This document shows positions 7,161 through 16,635 of a stretch of DNA of 23,498 nucleotides, piece by piece (within the stretch, counting starts at the first letter, position 1; every line of letters starts with the position of its first letter). The stretch spans positions 1-23,498 of the forward strand of contig CAZWIZ010000018.1 in assembly GCA_964634385.1 (NCBI GenBank). Direction: 5' to 3'. The DNA is from JAFGXW01 sp964634385. GTDB lineage: Bacteria > Bacillota_I > Bacilli_A > Izemoplasmatales > Izemoplasmataceae. The notes beneath the pieces are model-generated. The model was given only the letters and a program-made list of their open reading frames with translations, had not been told where the DNA came from and did not search any database. The translations under genes were made by a program, and so were the position numbers.

Positions 7161-9331
7161 TTAATGATTATATCGATGTTTATAAAATTCATCTAGTAAT
7201 CCTTCTTTTATAAATTTAATCNNNNNNNNNNNNNNNNNNNNNNNNNNNNNNNNNNNNNNNNNNNNNNNNNNNNNNNNNNNNNNNNNNNNNNNNNNNNNNN
7301 NNNNNNNNNNNNNNNNNNNNNATTATATCGATGTTTATAAAATTCATCTAGTAATCCTTCTTTTATAAATTTAATCATTGCGTCCGCAGGAACTGGAGAA
7401 AACTGAGTTCCTGAATAAAGTTCGATTTCTTTAAGGATTTCATTACTAGTTTTTATTGCGGCATATGGTCTTTTAGTTGCCATTGAACTTACAGAATCAC
7501 AAACAGCTAAAATTTGTGATATTAAAGGTATTGTTTCTCCTTTAAGACCATCAGGATAACCTTCTCCATTCCACCATTCATGATGGTGTTTAACAAATTT
7601 GGCTATTTCTTTTAAATCTTCTGATTTATTCAGTATTTGGTACCCAAATACTGGATGCTTTTTAATTTGCTTAAATTCTTCTAATGTTAGTTTACTAGGT
7701 TTATTTATTATATCACTAGAAATACCAACTTTTCCGATATCGTGAACAATACCTGACCAATAAGCATTATATACATCATCTTTAGAAAGTCCCATTTTAA
7801 TTGCTATTTTCTCTGAAAGATAAGCAACTTCTTCACTATGCCCACCAGTATAATGATCAAATAATTCTAAAGTTCTAATTAAACTTAAAACGATATCATT
7901 TTTTAAAATATTATTTTTAATGTTTAAATTATTATATTCATAAAAACTATTCATTAATTTTTGATAAGATCTAAAATTATCAACATCATCAGATGTAAAA
8001 GTATAGTCTGTTCCTTCCATTATATCAAAACTCATTCCGCCAACTATATCTTCTTTAATATAAAGATTAAATCTAATTGATTGTTTCATTTTTGGATAAA
8101 ATGACTTAAAATGTTCATACTTGTTACCAAGTTGTTCTTTTACAAGTTCATTGGGATTCTTGATTATTCTTGGTTCTCTCAGTTTCCAGTTAAAATCGTC
8201 AAAATCATTAAAAAACTCATTTAAGACATCAAGATCATATCCATGACAATCAATATATTTAATATAATTGTCTGATTTTACGTATAATGAAGCATATTCA
8301 AAATTATCTAACATATTAATTGCGATATTAAACATTTGAATTAAGTAACTATTAGTAATCTTAGTATTAGTATCTAGTAATTCACCACTTAATTTGAAAA
8401 GTATTTTTGTTGAATCTAATAATTTTTTTATTTCATTTTTTGATTTCTCAAGTTGTTTATTTTTAAATTCAAGATTACAAATTATTATTTTTAAAAATAA
8501 AGCAATATTTGAAAAGAGAACAAGATAAATATTTAAAGTGAAAACAATAGCCATTAAATCAGTTGGAGATGAAGCAAAAATAAGAAATAAATGGTACATT
8601 ATTATATAAATGATATCAAGCATAATAATCATTTTATAACTAAATAAAATTGAAATAACACAGAATAAAAGAAATAACACAGAAAAATAGTTGAAAGTCA
8701 TTGTATTACCAAAAACTAAATATGAAAAAACAGTAAAAATAATAATAAATGATAAAGCCAAAATAAAATTAGTTTTTGTTTTAATAATTGTATTATCATA
8801 ATGATATGAAAAAACTATTGGTATAGTAAAAACTAAAATACTTGAAAAATCTCCAAAAACCCATCTACTTAAAGTAAATAAAAACTCAGAAGAACTATGT
8901 GTAAGATAAATAAATGATACACTTATTATTGCGCCAATAACGCTCACAATTAATGAAACACCAATCAACCAAAAAGATTTCTTAATAGAATTAATACTTT
9001 TTACTGAAATACTTGGAATTAATCTTTTGAAAATTAAGGCTTGAATAACATTTCCAATTGTAAAAACAATAGAAGTAGAAATAGTTAAGTAAACTAGTTC
9101 ATCTATTAAAACAAACCTCGCCAACAAATTAGCTATAAAAATACCAATAATAAGGCCTGGTAAGGCTTTTTTACCATAAACATAATAAAGACCAATAATA
9201 AAGCCTGTAGTAGGCCACATCATAGACGCTACAAAAGCACTGTTTACATAAAAATAACCGATTAATGTTGTAGAAAATAATATTAGTCCGATTACTATAT
9301 TTAGCTTTACACTATTTAGATTTTTAAACAT
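7161..9331 (-). CDS. MASE1-GAF-HD-GYP membrane sensor, predicted cyclic-di-GMP phosphodiesterase
   Basis: The N-terminal ~290 residues are multi-helical membrane sequence with the MASE1 signature MWPTTGFIIGLYYVYGKKAL. A GAF-like region (~310-460) follows, then an HD-GYP domain. The HD-GYP residues are intact: H530-D531 in HDIGKVGI, HHEWWNGEG, G591-Y592-P593 and the GLKGETIP stretch. This predicts hydrolysis of cyclic-di-GMP (or a related dinucleotide) in response to a membrane or cytosolic signal. ATG 9331 has GGAGG 8 bases upstream; the in-frame ATG at 9346 overlaps that site and is rejected. The 100-N gap near the 3' end is artefactual. Joining the identical 55-bp flanks gives 671 aa ending in KHRYNH and TAA at 7161-7163. 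No GGDEF gene is in the window. Confidence 0.88.
7167..7376. repeat. Identical 55-bp contig ends flanking a 100-N gap
   Basis: Positions 7167-7221 and 7322-7376 are identical over exactly 55 bases and directly border the N run. This is the pattern of two contigs overlapping by one assembly k-mer that a scaffolder left unmerged, not of a biological duplication. Removing the Ns and one copy restores the HD-GYP reading frame. Confidence 0.9.
7222..7321. other. Assembly gap of 100 N (artefactual)
   Basis: Exactly 100 N, the usual placeholder for unknown gap size. The identical flanks show that no sequence is missing. Confidence 0.95.
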
Positions 9332-9353
9332 GTTTATTACCTCCATTTAACAT

Positions 9354-9382
9354 ATTATATCACTCAAAACATTCTTTAACAA
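9354..9382 (-). promoter_or_regulatory. Promoter of the HD-GYP gene
   Basis: On the minus strand TTGTTA (9382-9377), a 17-base spacer and a perfect TATAAT (9359-9354), 23 bases before the start codon at 9331. Confidence 0.65.
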
Positions 9383-9467
9383 GATTCTATAGTATATGTA
9401 AATTACTATCTTAAATATGTAGGTTGGCAAATATATTATAACTTTATAAATAATATTTACATGTCTA

Positions 9468-9476
9468 TGTTATAAT
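9468..9476 (+). promoter_or_regulatory. Extended -10 promoter of the ABC transporter operon
   Basis: TGTTATAAT (9468-9476) is an extended -10 (TGn plus a perfect TATAAT), 24 bases before ATG 9501. No good -35 is visible, which extended -10 promoters tolerate. The spacer 9347-9500 therefore holds two divergent promoters. Confidence 0.6.
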
Positions 9477-9500
9477 AATAAGAGTATAAAAGGGGATGAT

Positions 9501-9833
9501 ATGTTGACAGAATTAGAAATACTAAAACAACTTCATTTTGATAAAACTCATATTTCATTAAATCCTTATTTCTTTGGAAATGAATATGAAGAAAAAGGTG
9601 TTTTAGTTTTAATGAAATTAACGAAAGGATCTGATTTAGATTATTTAGATATTGATAATATTTGTTTTCAATGTCCAAAAATGGAATCACATCCACAGTT
9701 AGTTACAATGATTTTATATTTATTTAATAAAGATAATAAAATATATGATTATAGTATCGCTGCTAGTAAATATAAAATAACTAGAAGCGATAGCTTAAAG
9801 TATGAAAAAATAATAGGAACTATTATAGACTAG
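9501..9833 (+). CDS. Small protein of unknown function, first gene of an ABC transporter operon
   Basis: 110 aa and not recognised. It is acidic and has no signal peptide or membrane segment, so it is probably cytosolic. Visible features are a CFQC pair in DNICFQCPKMESHPQ (near residue 55) and a hydrophobic helix VTMILYLF. The start has GGGGAT 5 bases upstream and follows an extended -10 promoter. Eleven bases separate its stop (9831-9833) from the first ABC gene, so it is cotranscribed with both ABC proteins. By position it may be an accessory or regulatory protein of the transporter; the sequence itself does not show this. It is a real gene: it is well translated and fills the space between promoter and operon. 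Confidence 0.7.
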   Translation: MLTELEILKQLHFDKTHISLNPYFFGNEYEEKGVLVLMKLTKGSDLDYLDIDNICFQCPKMESHPQLVTMILYLFNKDNKIYDYSIAASKYKITRSDSLKYEKIIGTIID

Positions 9834-9844
9834 AGGTGAAAAAA

Positions 9845-12094
9845 ATGCTTAAATTAAAAAATATTTCAAAGTATTACCATAGTAATGAAGTTGTTGCTTT
9901 AGGATTAAGAAAAGTAAGTTTAGAATTTAATATTGGAGAGTTTGTTGCGGTAACTGGTGAATCAGGTAGTGGTAAAAGTACATTATTAAATGTTATTAGT
10001 GGGTTAGATACATACGAAGATGGAGAAATGTATATTAACTCTGAAGAAACATCTTACTACAGCATTGAAGAATGGGAAGCATTTAGAAGACAATATATTG
10101 GTTTTGTTTTTCAAAACTATAATATTATTGATTCTTATAGTGTCTTAGAAAATGTAATGATAGCTTTAACTATTCAAGGGTACGATTCTAAATCAAGAAA
10201 AGCAAGAGCGCTTGAACTTATTGATAAAGTTGGACTTACTAGTCATATTAATCATAAAGCTAGTAAATTATCAGGTGGACAAAAACAACGTTGTGTTATC
10301 GCAAGAGCACTTGCGAAAGATTGCCCAATTATTGTTGCGGATGAACCAACAGGAAACTTAGATAGTGAATCAGGTAAAAAAATAATGTCTTTACTACAAG
10401 AAATATCAAAAGATAAATTAGTTATTGTTGTTACACATAACTTTGATCAAGTAGCTCCTTACGCTACTAGAAAAATTAGATTATTTGATGGAGAAGTAGT
10501 TGAAGATAAAACAATTAAAAAAGCTAAGGAAGTAACTAAAAAATTAGTTGTTCCTACTTTTACAATGAAGACTAAAGATTTAATAGGTATTTCATTTAAA
10601 AACTTATTAAGAACACCTAAAAGAACAATCTTTACAACTATTGTTACGATTTTTACAGTTATAATTTTTGTTTTTTCTTATGGTAACTATATTGGACAAA
10701 CATCAACTTCTGGTAAGTTTATGGGTGGAGGATATTTTGGTAATGTAACTGATTCACGGATTATTGTTACAAAATTTGATAATACTTCATTTACACCAGA
10801 GGAATTAACAAAATTAAATAATCTACGATTAGTTAGGACTGTTATGGAACATGATGTAATTCTTGATGAAATAATTTTTTCTTATCAAGAAGTTACATAT
10901 AATAATGGTGAAAGTTGGATTAATTCACAAGAAAACTATTTGAATCCAGCATCAATGTTAAAAAATAGTCAATTAATTAAAGGAACTTTTCCAACTAATG
11001 AACATGAAGTTGTTATTGAAGAAACAGAAGGATATGATGTTGGAGATACAATAGTTCTTGGATATAGTTATCCTTATGATAGTGATGATATAACTAGTAT
11101 TCCAAATACTACCTCTTTTACTATTACAGGAATAGCTGAAACAGTGAAACTAAATGAGTGGCGTGGTAGAATGTATTTTCATGAAGACTTTCTTAATAAT
11201 CCTGATGTTATCGCTAGAGCTTACATGAAAAGTGCTAACTGGGGGAAAGCACCTTTATCAATCCGTGTTTTGAATGATGGATTAGATGTTTTTTATATTT
11301 ATGGTGGTGAAGGTATCACAATAGATAACAGTGTTGAAGATAATGAAATTCATATTTCTACTGCTTCTTTTTCACAATTATTAGAGACGTTAGATTTTTC
11401 AAATGATGAACCACTCTCAATAATTGATGGATATACATTTAAGTTAATAGGAGATTCAGCATTCGCAGAAAAAGAAATAGATGTTGAAATTACTAACGTA
11501 TATGAACCATCTGAAAGAAATTGGAGTAGTGTTTCAATGAATTCTGATACTATTAATAAACTATTACCTGATGGAGTTTATCAAGTAAGTGTTTTAGTTT
11601 TTGATGAGTATGATGCTCAAAAAGTTATCAAAGATATTGATGATCTTGGATATAACACTATTTACCCTAATGGAGTAACAGATCAGTTTAGTGCTATTTT
11701 CGCAATATTTACATCAATATATTTGGCGTTTATTTTAGGATTTTTAATGATTGTAATATATTTTATTACATATATAGTTCTTAAAAATATTCAAAACTCT
11801 AAGAAAAAAGATTATTTAATACTTCGATCAATCGGAGCGTCAAAAAAAGATTTAAATAGAGTTACTATTATTGAACTATTATTTACTACAATATTTGCTT
11901 ATATTATTACGATGTCATTGCTTATAATAAATGAAAATATCGTTTCTAAAATACCAAGATATCTACGTTACTTTACGGCTGGCAGCCATATCTTAATTTT
12001 CTTCTTAATGATTGTTTTAGCTGTCATGCTTGGAAGAAGATTTAATAAAAGAATCTTTGGAAAATCAGTGATTACTTCACTGAAACAAGAGTAG
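9845..12094 (+). CDS. ABC transporter, ATPase fused to FtsX/MacB-type permease (first of two)
   Basis: 749 aa from ATG 9845. The N-terminal LolD/MacB-type ATPase has Walker A GESGSGKST (38-46), Q-loop FQNYNIID, signature LSGGQ (142-146), Walker B VADEPTGNLD (Asp166, Glu167) and the switch VTHN. The permease half has one membrane helix (FTTIVTIFTVIIFVFSYG), a large extracytoplasmic domain of about 350 residues, then three helices ending in the FtsX domain. In this family ATP drives mechanical work across the membrane (lipoprotein or peptide extrusion, or signalling), not classical import. The GTG at 9836 lies inside the AGAGGTG site, so ATG is preferred. With the next gene it probably forms a heterodimer. 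The cargo is unknown. Confidence 0.93.
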   Translation: MLKLKNISKYYHSNEVVALGLRKVSLEFNIGEFVAVTGESGSGKSTLLNVISGLDTYEDGEMYINSEETSYYSIEEWEAFRRQYIGFVFQNYNIIDSYSVLENVMIALTIQGYDSKSRKARALELIDKVGLTSHINHKASKLSGGQKQRCVIARALAKDCPIIVADEPTGNLDSESGKKIMSLLQEISKDKLVIVVTHNFDQVAPYATRKIRLFDGEVVEDKTIKKAKEVTKKLVVPTFTMKTKDLIGISFKNLLRTPKRTIFTTIVTIFTVIIFVFSYGNYIGQTSTSGKFMGGGYFGNVTDSRIIVTKFDNTSFTPEELTKLNNLRLVRTVMEHDVILDEIIFSYQEVTYNNGESWINSQENYLNPASMLKNSQLIKGTFPTNEHEVVIEETEGYDVGDTIVLGYSYPYDSDDITSIPNTTSFTITGIAETVKLNEWRGRMYFHEDFLNNPDVIARAYMKSANWGKAPLSIRVLNDGLDVFYIYGGEGITIDNSVEDNEIHISTASFSQLLETLDFSNDEPLSIIDGYTFKLIGDSAFAEKEIDVEITNVYEPSERNWSSVSMNSDTINKLLPDGVYQVSVLVFDEYDAQKVIKDIDDLGYNTIYPNGVTDQFSAIFAIFTSIYLAFILGFLMIVIYFITYIVLKNIQNSKKKDYLILRSIGASKKDLNRVTIIELLFTTIFAYIITMSLLIINENIVSKIPRYLRYFTAGSHILIFFLMIVLAVMLGRRFNKRIFGKSVITSLKQE

Positions 12095-12102
12095 GTGCTA
12101 TT

Positions 12103-14535
12103 ATGATAAAAATAAATGAACTTAACAAATACTACAACTATAAGAAAAGTAATGAAATTCATGTTATAAATGATATTACTTTAGAATTACCAGAAAAAGG
12201 ACTAGTTATTTTATTAGGACCATCTGGTAGTGGTAAAACAACATTATTAAATGTCTTAGGTGGGCTAGATAAAGTCCAAAGTGGAACAATTCAATTTGGT
12301 GATAAAAAAATTGAACGCTATAATTCTAAAACATGGGATGAAATAAGAAATAAAGATGTAGGATATATTTTTCAAAATTATAATTTATTAACTAATTTAA
12401 CTGTTTATGATAATATTTCTTTAACATTAAATATGATTGGAGTAGTTGATAAAGACGAAATTGATAAAAGAATAGATTATATTTTAGAAAACATTGGAAT
12501 GCTTAATTTTAGAAAAAGAAGAGCTTTTCAACTATCAGGTGGGCAACAACAACGTGTTGCGATAGCTCGTGCTTTAGCTAAAAATCCAAAAGTGATAATA
12601 GCGGATGAACCAACTGGAAATCTTGATTCTAAAAACACTATTGATATTATGAATATAATTAAAAAGATTTCTCAAACTAAATTAGTAATTTTAGTTACAC
12701 ATGAAGAAGAGTTAGCGGATTTTTACGCTGATAGAGTTATTAAATTAAAAGATGGAGAAATTATTGAAGATTATCAAAATAATTCTTCAACTGATTTAGA
12801 TATGAAACATGATACAGATATTTATTTAAAAGATTTAACACAATTATCTAATATAGAAGATGATGTAACAAATATTAAAGTTTATACAGATGATGAAGTA
12901 AAACCTAATTTTGATATCAAATTAATTATTAAAAATAAAACATTATATTTAGACATATCAACAAAGGATTATAAAAAAATAAAATTAATTGATAACGAAT
13001 CAGAAATAAAAGTTTTGGACCGTCATTTCAAAAAAGTTAAAAGAGGCGACTTAAATGAATCATTATTTGATCTTGAAGAGATTATTAATGATGATTTAAC
13101 AATTGATAAAAGAAGTGTTATAACAGTTAAAGATTCTCTTAAACTAGCATTTTCAAGATTAGCTGGAACATCAAAACTTGGGAAATTATTTTATTTCGGA
13201 TTTATTGGTGGAGCTATTTTAATAGCGTTAGCGGTAGGAATGCTCGCAAATGTTTATCATTTGAATCCAGTTAAGTTTTTAACAGGAGCTAAAGAAACAG
13301 TAGTAGTTGAATATGATTTAGATACTTATAATGAAGTAATGGCATATGAAGATGAACCATCAGTAAACTATGTTAATCTTATTACTAGTAGTAATGAACT
13401 TGGTATTAGATTACCTTCTGTTTATCAAGCTAGCGACGTTAATAACACTCTTACTAGTAATCCTGTTATAAGTGATTATTTATTAGATAGTAACATTATG
13501 CTTGGGCATAATGTTACAGATTATAATGAAGTTGTTATTGACGTGTCAGTAGCTAACACATTATTGGGTAATTCAGCAATGCAAAACTTAGGAATTACAA
13601 CATTAAATGATTTATTAAATGTTGATATTGTTTTATCTTTAAAAGGATTTGATACTGATTATGATTATGTTTTAGATATAGTTGGAATAAGTGATACAGA
13701 TAATCCTGTTTATTATGTTAAAGAAGAAACAATGTATATGATAGAAACACATGTTGCTGTATATGAAGTATTTAAAGATTCAATAACGATAACTGAAGGT
13801 GAATTATCAAGTGATTTAGAGTATTTACTTACTTATGATGATCCAAATAACATTTTACCAATAACTGAAAGAACATATCTACAGTTATCTACGATGTTTA
13901 ATGTTTCAGGATTATATGAATCAAGTGAAGAAAATATCCCAGAAATAATGATCCCTTTAGAAGTATTAAAAGAAACATATTATAATACACACTACAATTC
14001 ATTAGTAAGAGGTTCGGAAATATTTATTCATTCTAATAATACAAAAGATACTATTTCTTACTTTAAATCAATCGGAGTAAATGCTTATGGATTATATGAT
14101 ACTGAAGAAAAAGAGTATCGACTTGAGAGAATTGCTGATAGTGTAGGAACAATAATTTTTACAGTTGTTGTTCTTGGTGCGATGAGTATTAGTTATTACT
14201 TTATTATAAGATCTTCCTTAATTTCGAGAATTTATGAAGTAAGTGTTTATCGTGCATTAGGTGTAACAAAAGGTGATATTAGAAAGATCTTTATAACCGA
14301 GATTGTTTTAACAACTTCAATTACCTCTTTAATCGGTTATTTAGGAACAACTTTTATTCTTTATAAAATTCAGCTAGTTACTGAAAGTTATTTTGAATTT
14401 ATCCATATTTCATTACTAAGTTTAGTTGGTGGAATTATATTAATTTATTTAATAAATATTGTTTCAGGAATTCTTCCTGTATCTAATTTGTTAAGAAAAA
14501 CACCAGCTGAAATATTAAGTAAGTATGATTTTTAA
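12103..14535 (+). CDS. ABC transporter, ATPase fused to FtsX/MacB-type permease (second of two)
   Basis: 810 aa, with the same architecture as its neighbour 8 bases upstream. Walker A GPSGSGKTT (39-47), Q-loop FQNYNLLTNL, signature LSGGQQQR (144-151), Walker B IADEPTGNLD (Asp168, Glu169), switch VTHEEEL. A linker of about 120 residues, rich in Asp, Lys and Ile, separates the ATPase from the first membrane helix (near 360) and is much longer than in the partner. A large extracytoplasmic domain and three C-terminal helices follow (FTVVVLGAMSISYYFII and onward), with the FtsX-like motif SVYRALGVTKGDIRK. The different external domains suggest a heterodimeric exporter. No two-component system is adjacent, unlike Bce-type resistance modules. 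Expression is from the promoter at 9468, ending at the terminator at 14572. Confidence 0.93.
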   Translation: MIKINELNKYYNYKKSNEIHVINDITLELPEKGLVILLGPSGSGKTTLLNVLGGLDKVQSGTIQFGDKKIERYNSKTWDEIRNKDVGYIFQNYNLLTNLTVYDNISLTLNMIGVVDKDEIDKRIDYILENIGMLNFRKRRAFQLSGGQQQRVAIARALAKNPKVIIADEPTGNLDSKNTIDIMNIIKKISQTKLVILVTHEEELADFYADRVIKLKDGEIIEDYQNNSSTDLDMKHDTDIYLKDLTQLSNIEDDVTNIKVYTDDEVKPNFDIKLIIKNKTLYLDISTKDYKKIKLIDNESEIKVLDRHFKKVKRGDLNESLFDLEEIINDDLTIDKRSVITVKDSLKLAFSRLAGTSKLGKLFYFGFIGGAILIALAVGMLANVYHLNPVKFLTGAKETVVVEYDLDTYNEVMAYEDEPSVNYVNLITSSNELGIRLPSVYQASDVNNTLTSNPVISDYLLDSNIMLGHNVTDYNEVVIDVSVANTLLGNSAMQNLGITTLNDLLNVDIVLSLKGFDTDYDYVLDIVGISDTDNPVYYVKEETMYMIETHVAVYEVFKDSITITEGELSSDLEYLLTYDDPNNILPITERTYLQLSTMFNVSGLYESSEENIPEIMIPLEVLKETYYNTHYNSLVRGSEIFIHSNNTKDTISYFKSIGVNAYGLYDTEEKEYRLERIADSVGTIIFTVVVLGAMSISYYFIIRSSLISRIYEVSVYRALGVTKGDIRKIFITEIVLTTSITSLIGYLGTTFILYKIQLVTESYFEFIHISLLSLVGGIILIYLINIVSGILPVSNLLRKTPAEILSKYDF

Positions 14536-14571
14536 AGTTTTTATTTAAGAAATATAATAAATATTATTATC

Positions 14572-14609
14572 AAAGGTGTTGTTTCCTAAGTGGGAAACAA
14601 CACCTTTTT
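14572..14609 (+). terminator. Terminator of the ABC transporter operon
   Basis: AAAGGTGTTGTTTCC (14572-14586) pairs perfectly with 14593-14607 across a six-base loop, followed by a T-run (14605-14609). The stem has 15 bp. Confidence 0.93.
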
Positions 14610-14659
14610 AAGAATTGATTTATTAGTTAATTGAATAACTGTAACAAGATAAACTTTAT

Positions 14660-14759
14660 NNNNNNNNNNNNNNNNNNNNNNNNNNNNNNNNNNNNNNNNN
14701 NNNNNNNNNNNNNNNNNNNNNNNNNNNNNNNNNNNNNNNNNNNNNNNNNNNNNNNNNNN
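14660..14759. other. Assembly gap of 100 N (size unknown)
   Basis: Exactly 100 N in a 423-base intergenic region (14536-14958). The flanks (ending ATAAACTTTAT; starting AGTTGCTAGTTG) share no overlap, so real sequence is missing and its length is unknown. Bases 14610-14659 and 14760-14894 hold no convincing gene. CTAGT-TGTT-ACTAG-TTTTTT at 14765-14784 may be the rest of a terminator cut by the gap. Confidence 0.95.
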
Positions 14760-14894
14760 AGTTGCTAGTTGTTACTAGTTTTTTAAGTATGAGCTTAATC
14801 TTATAACAAACTATTATAAATACTTATTGTTTTTCTTTATCTAATTTTTTATGATTTTTTAAAACCATTTCACACTATCTCTTTTAGTAAATAT

Positions 14895-14923
14895 TTGTAA
14901 AATTGGTAATAATATACTATAAT
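14895..14923 (+). promoter_or_regulatory. Promoter of the OLD/LURP/methyltransferase operon
   Basis: TTGTAA (14895-14900), a 17-base spacer and a perfect TATAAT (14918-14923), 35 bases before ATG 14959. Confidence 0.7.
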
Positions 14924-14958
14924 TAAATTAAGCTAAAGGTATAAAAGCAGGTGAAAAG

Positions 14959-16128
14959 ATGATTGATCATATTTTTATTAAAAATTATAAAGTGTTTGAA
15001 AGAGAAAATATTCCATTAGATAAAAACACTTTATTTATAGGGACTAATGCTTCAGGGAAAACAACTATTTTAGAAGCTTTAGACCTCTTTTTTAATAACG
15101 TTTTTCATTTTGAATATGTTAGAGATATTAATAAAGATATTGTAATTGAAATTCATATTAATGATGAAAGATATCGGAAAGTTTACAAAAGTCCTGAATA
15201 TAATATTAAATTTGAAGAATGTATTGGTAATATGTATGATATTAATCATATTAAATATTTATATGTTCCTAAAAATATTTACGCTCCTAAATTATTAAAT
15301 GATATATTAAGTATTAATCTATCCATTGATACTAACATGATTAATCGAAGAAGAGTTTTTAAAGTATTTGATTATCTTGATGGTAAATTAGAGAATAATT
15401 CTTATAACCTATTTAAAATAAATACTAAATATGAAATGAATATTAATGATAATATTTCTTTATCAAAAGCTGATTACACTAAAATAATTTCTAATATAAC
15501 TCATCAATATACGGTTATTGGAATTGATAATTTTGAAAATAACTTTGAGTTAGTTGCCTTAAAAGATATTTGTGAATATTCTTATCAAACAATATTTACT
15601 TCTAAACAAAAAGATGTTGTAACACATTTTGATTATTCCGTAAAAGCTCTCTATAAAGATGATATTAAAAAAGAAATTGAAACAATTACTAATTCTTACG
15701 AAAAAAATCATCAAAAAAAGCTTTTACTTGTTGAAGGAAAATATGATGTTGCTTGGTTTGAAAAAGGGCTAACCTTACTGAATCAATTTAAAAATTACCG
15801 CGTTATTCCTTGTGGAGGATATGGAAATATTCAATATGTTAGAAAACAACTAGAAAAAGAAGGCTATAAAACAATTACTATTACTGATGGAGACGTTGAT
15901 AGTGGAAGTGCGTTAAAAAGAGAAGTAATAGAATTGTATTCTGATATTAATTATATCAATAAAAGGTTTAATACCAGTTTTAAAGAAATGCCTTATAGGA
16001 AAAAAGATTTCTTTAAACATTTTCATGTTAAAGATGATGTTGTTAAGAAAGTATTAAGTTCATGGGCAAAGAAAAATTTAACAATTGATTCTGTATTCGT
16101 TCAAGAATTAGATACACATTTATGCTAA
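14959..16128 (+). CDS. Compact OLD-family-like protein: AAA ATPase plus TOPRIM nuclease domain
   Basis: 389 aa. The N-terminus is an SMC/RecF-like ATPase: IKNYKVF start, Walker A GTNASGKT (28-35), and a Walker B-like VIGIDNFE (Asp190, Glu193) followed by QTIFTSKQ, in the place of the usual 'TTHS' switch. The C-terminal half carries a TOPRIM domain: Glu259 in LLVEGKYD and Asp310/Asp312 in ITDGDVDSG, the metal-binding acidic triad. This order is that of OLD nucleases, including phage P2 Old and GajA of Gabija defence. It is smaller than those (typically over 500 aa), and a canonical ABC signature is not obvious. ATG 14959 has AGGTGA just upstream. First gene of an operon with two LURP-one-like genes and a methyltransferase. 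Domain calls are solid; a DNA-repair or anti-phage role is inference. Confidence 0.78.
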   Translation: MIDHIFIKNYKVFERENIPLDKNTLFIGTNASGKTTILEALDLFFNNVFHFEYVRDINKDIVIEIHINDERYRKVYKSPEYNIKFEECIGNMYDINHIKYLYVPKNIYAPKLLNDILSINLSIDTNMINRRRVFKVFDYLDGKLENNSYNLFKINTKYEMNINDNISLSKADYTKIISNITHQYTVIGIDNFENNFELVALKDICEYSYQTIFTSKQKDVVTHFDYSVKALYKDDIKKEIETITNSYEKNHQKKLLLVEGKYDVAWFEKGLTLLNQFKNYRVIPCGGYGNIQYVRKQLEKEGYKTITITDGDVDSGSALKREVIELYSDINYINKRFNTSFKEMPYRKKDFFKHFHVKDDVVKKVLSSWAKKNLTIDSVFVQELDTHLC

Positions 16129-16147
16129 AAAAGATGGAGGTTATTCA

Positions 16148-16624
16148 ATGATATATTATGTAAAATGTAATAGTGTATTTAATCGAAAGAAAATCGAATT
16201 TAAAGGTGAGGATGATATTGTATATTTTACAATTAAACATGTTAAACTTCCTAAAATTTATGGATTAAATATTACTGATGAAATTGAAAACAAAAAATAT
16301 ACAGTAAACTATAATCCGTTAAGATTTAAAAAAAGATTTCAACTATTAAATACTGATAAAGAACAAGTAATGAACATTAATGTTGGACTCAAGTTTCTTC
16401 ACAAAATTGAATACAATAATAAAGTTTATTCTTGTAAAGGAGCTCTATGGAAAATCAGATATAAACTTTATGATATTGATAGTGTAGTTGCGACACTTAA
16501 AGTAATAAAAATAGATAGTGAAAGATATTACAAAATTGAGTTAACTGATAATAAAAACATTTTAATCGCACTTGCAATGCTAGTCATTGCACAATCAATA
16601 AGAGAAAGATTATTTATTATTTGA
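16148..16624 (+). CDS. Divergent LURP-one-related (tubby C-terminal-like) protein
   Basis: 158 aa. It is strand-rich, with a repeated 'YxxKCNSVF...LLNTDKEQVMNIN...KIEYNN' rhythm, and ends in a hydrophobic helix (NILIALAMLVIAQSIRE). This is the layout of the LURP-one/tubby-like barrel, whose central helix is C-terminal. It matches the next gene in length, pattern and C-terminus but shares little identity, so the two look like old tandem duplicates. GGAGG lies 7 bases before ATG, 19 bases after the OLD-like gene. It stops with TGA. Bacterial LURP-one proteins (B. subtilis YxjI is one) have no settled function; relatives in the superfamily bind phospholipids. Confidence 0.6.
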   Translation: MIYYVKCNSVFNRKKIEFKGEDDIVYFTIKHVKLPKIYGLNITDEIENKKYTVNYNPLRFKKRFQLLNTDKEQVMNINVGLKFLHKIEYNNKVYSCKGALWKIRYKLYDIDSVVATLKVIKIDSERYYKIELTDNKNILIALAMLVIAQSIRERLFII

Positions 16625-16635
16625 AAGGAGTTATT

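Noticed and set aside
7167..7376. 55-bp direct repeat as a biological duplication or attachment site
   Set aside because: The copies are perfect, directly flank exactly 100 N, and collapse into an intact gene end, so an assembly overlap is the simpler explanation.
9457..9696. Minus-strand open frame across the promoter and start of the small operon gene
   Set aside because: It overlaps a promoter and a gene with its own ribosome site, and its composition is low-complexity Leu/Ile/Tyr.
11968..12162. Minus-strand open frame at the junction of the two ABC genes
   Set aside because: Antisense to conserved ABC sequence, with no ribosome site.
14765..14784. Hairpin CTAGT-TGTT-ACTAG followed by six T
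   Set aside because: Only 5 bp of stem is visible and the gap is adjacent; not enough for a separate terminator call.
14816..14866. A 14-codon minus-strand frame (MVLKNHKKLDKEKQ) right of the second gap
   Set aside because: Too short, with no convincing ribosome site; a stop codon precedes it in frame.
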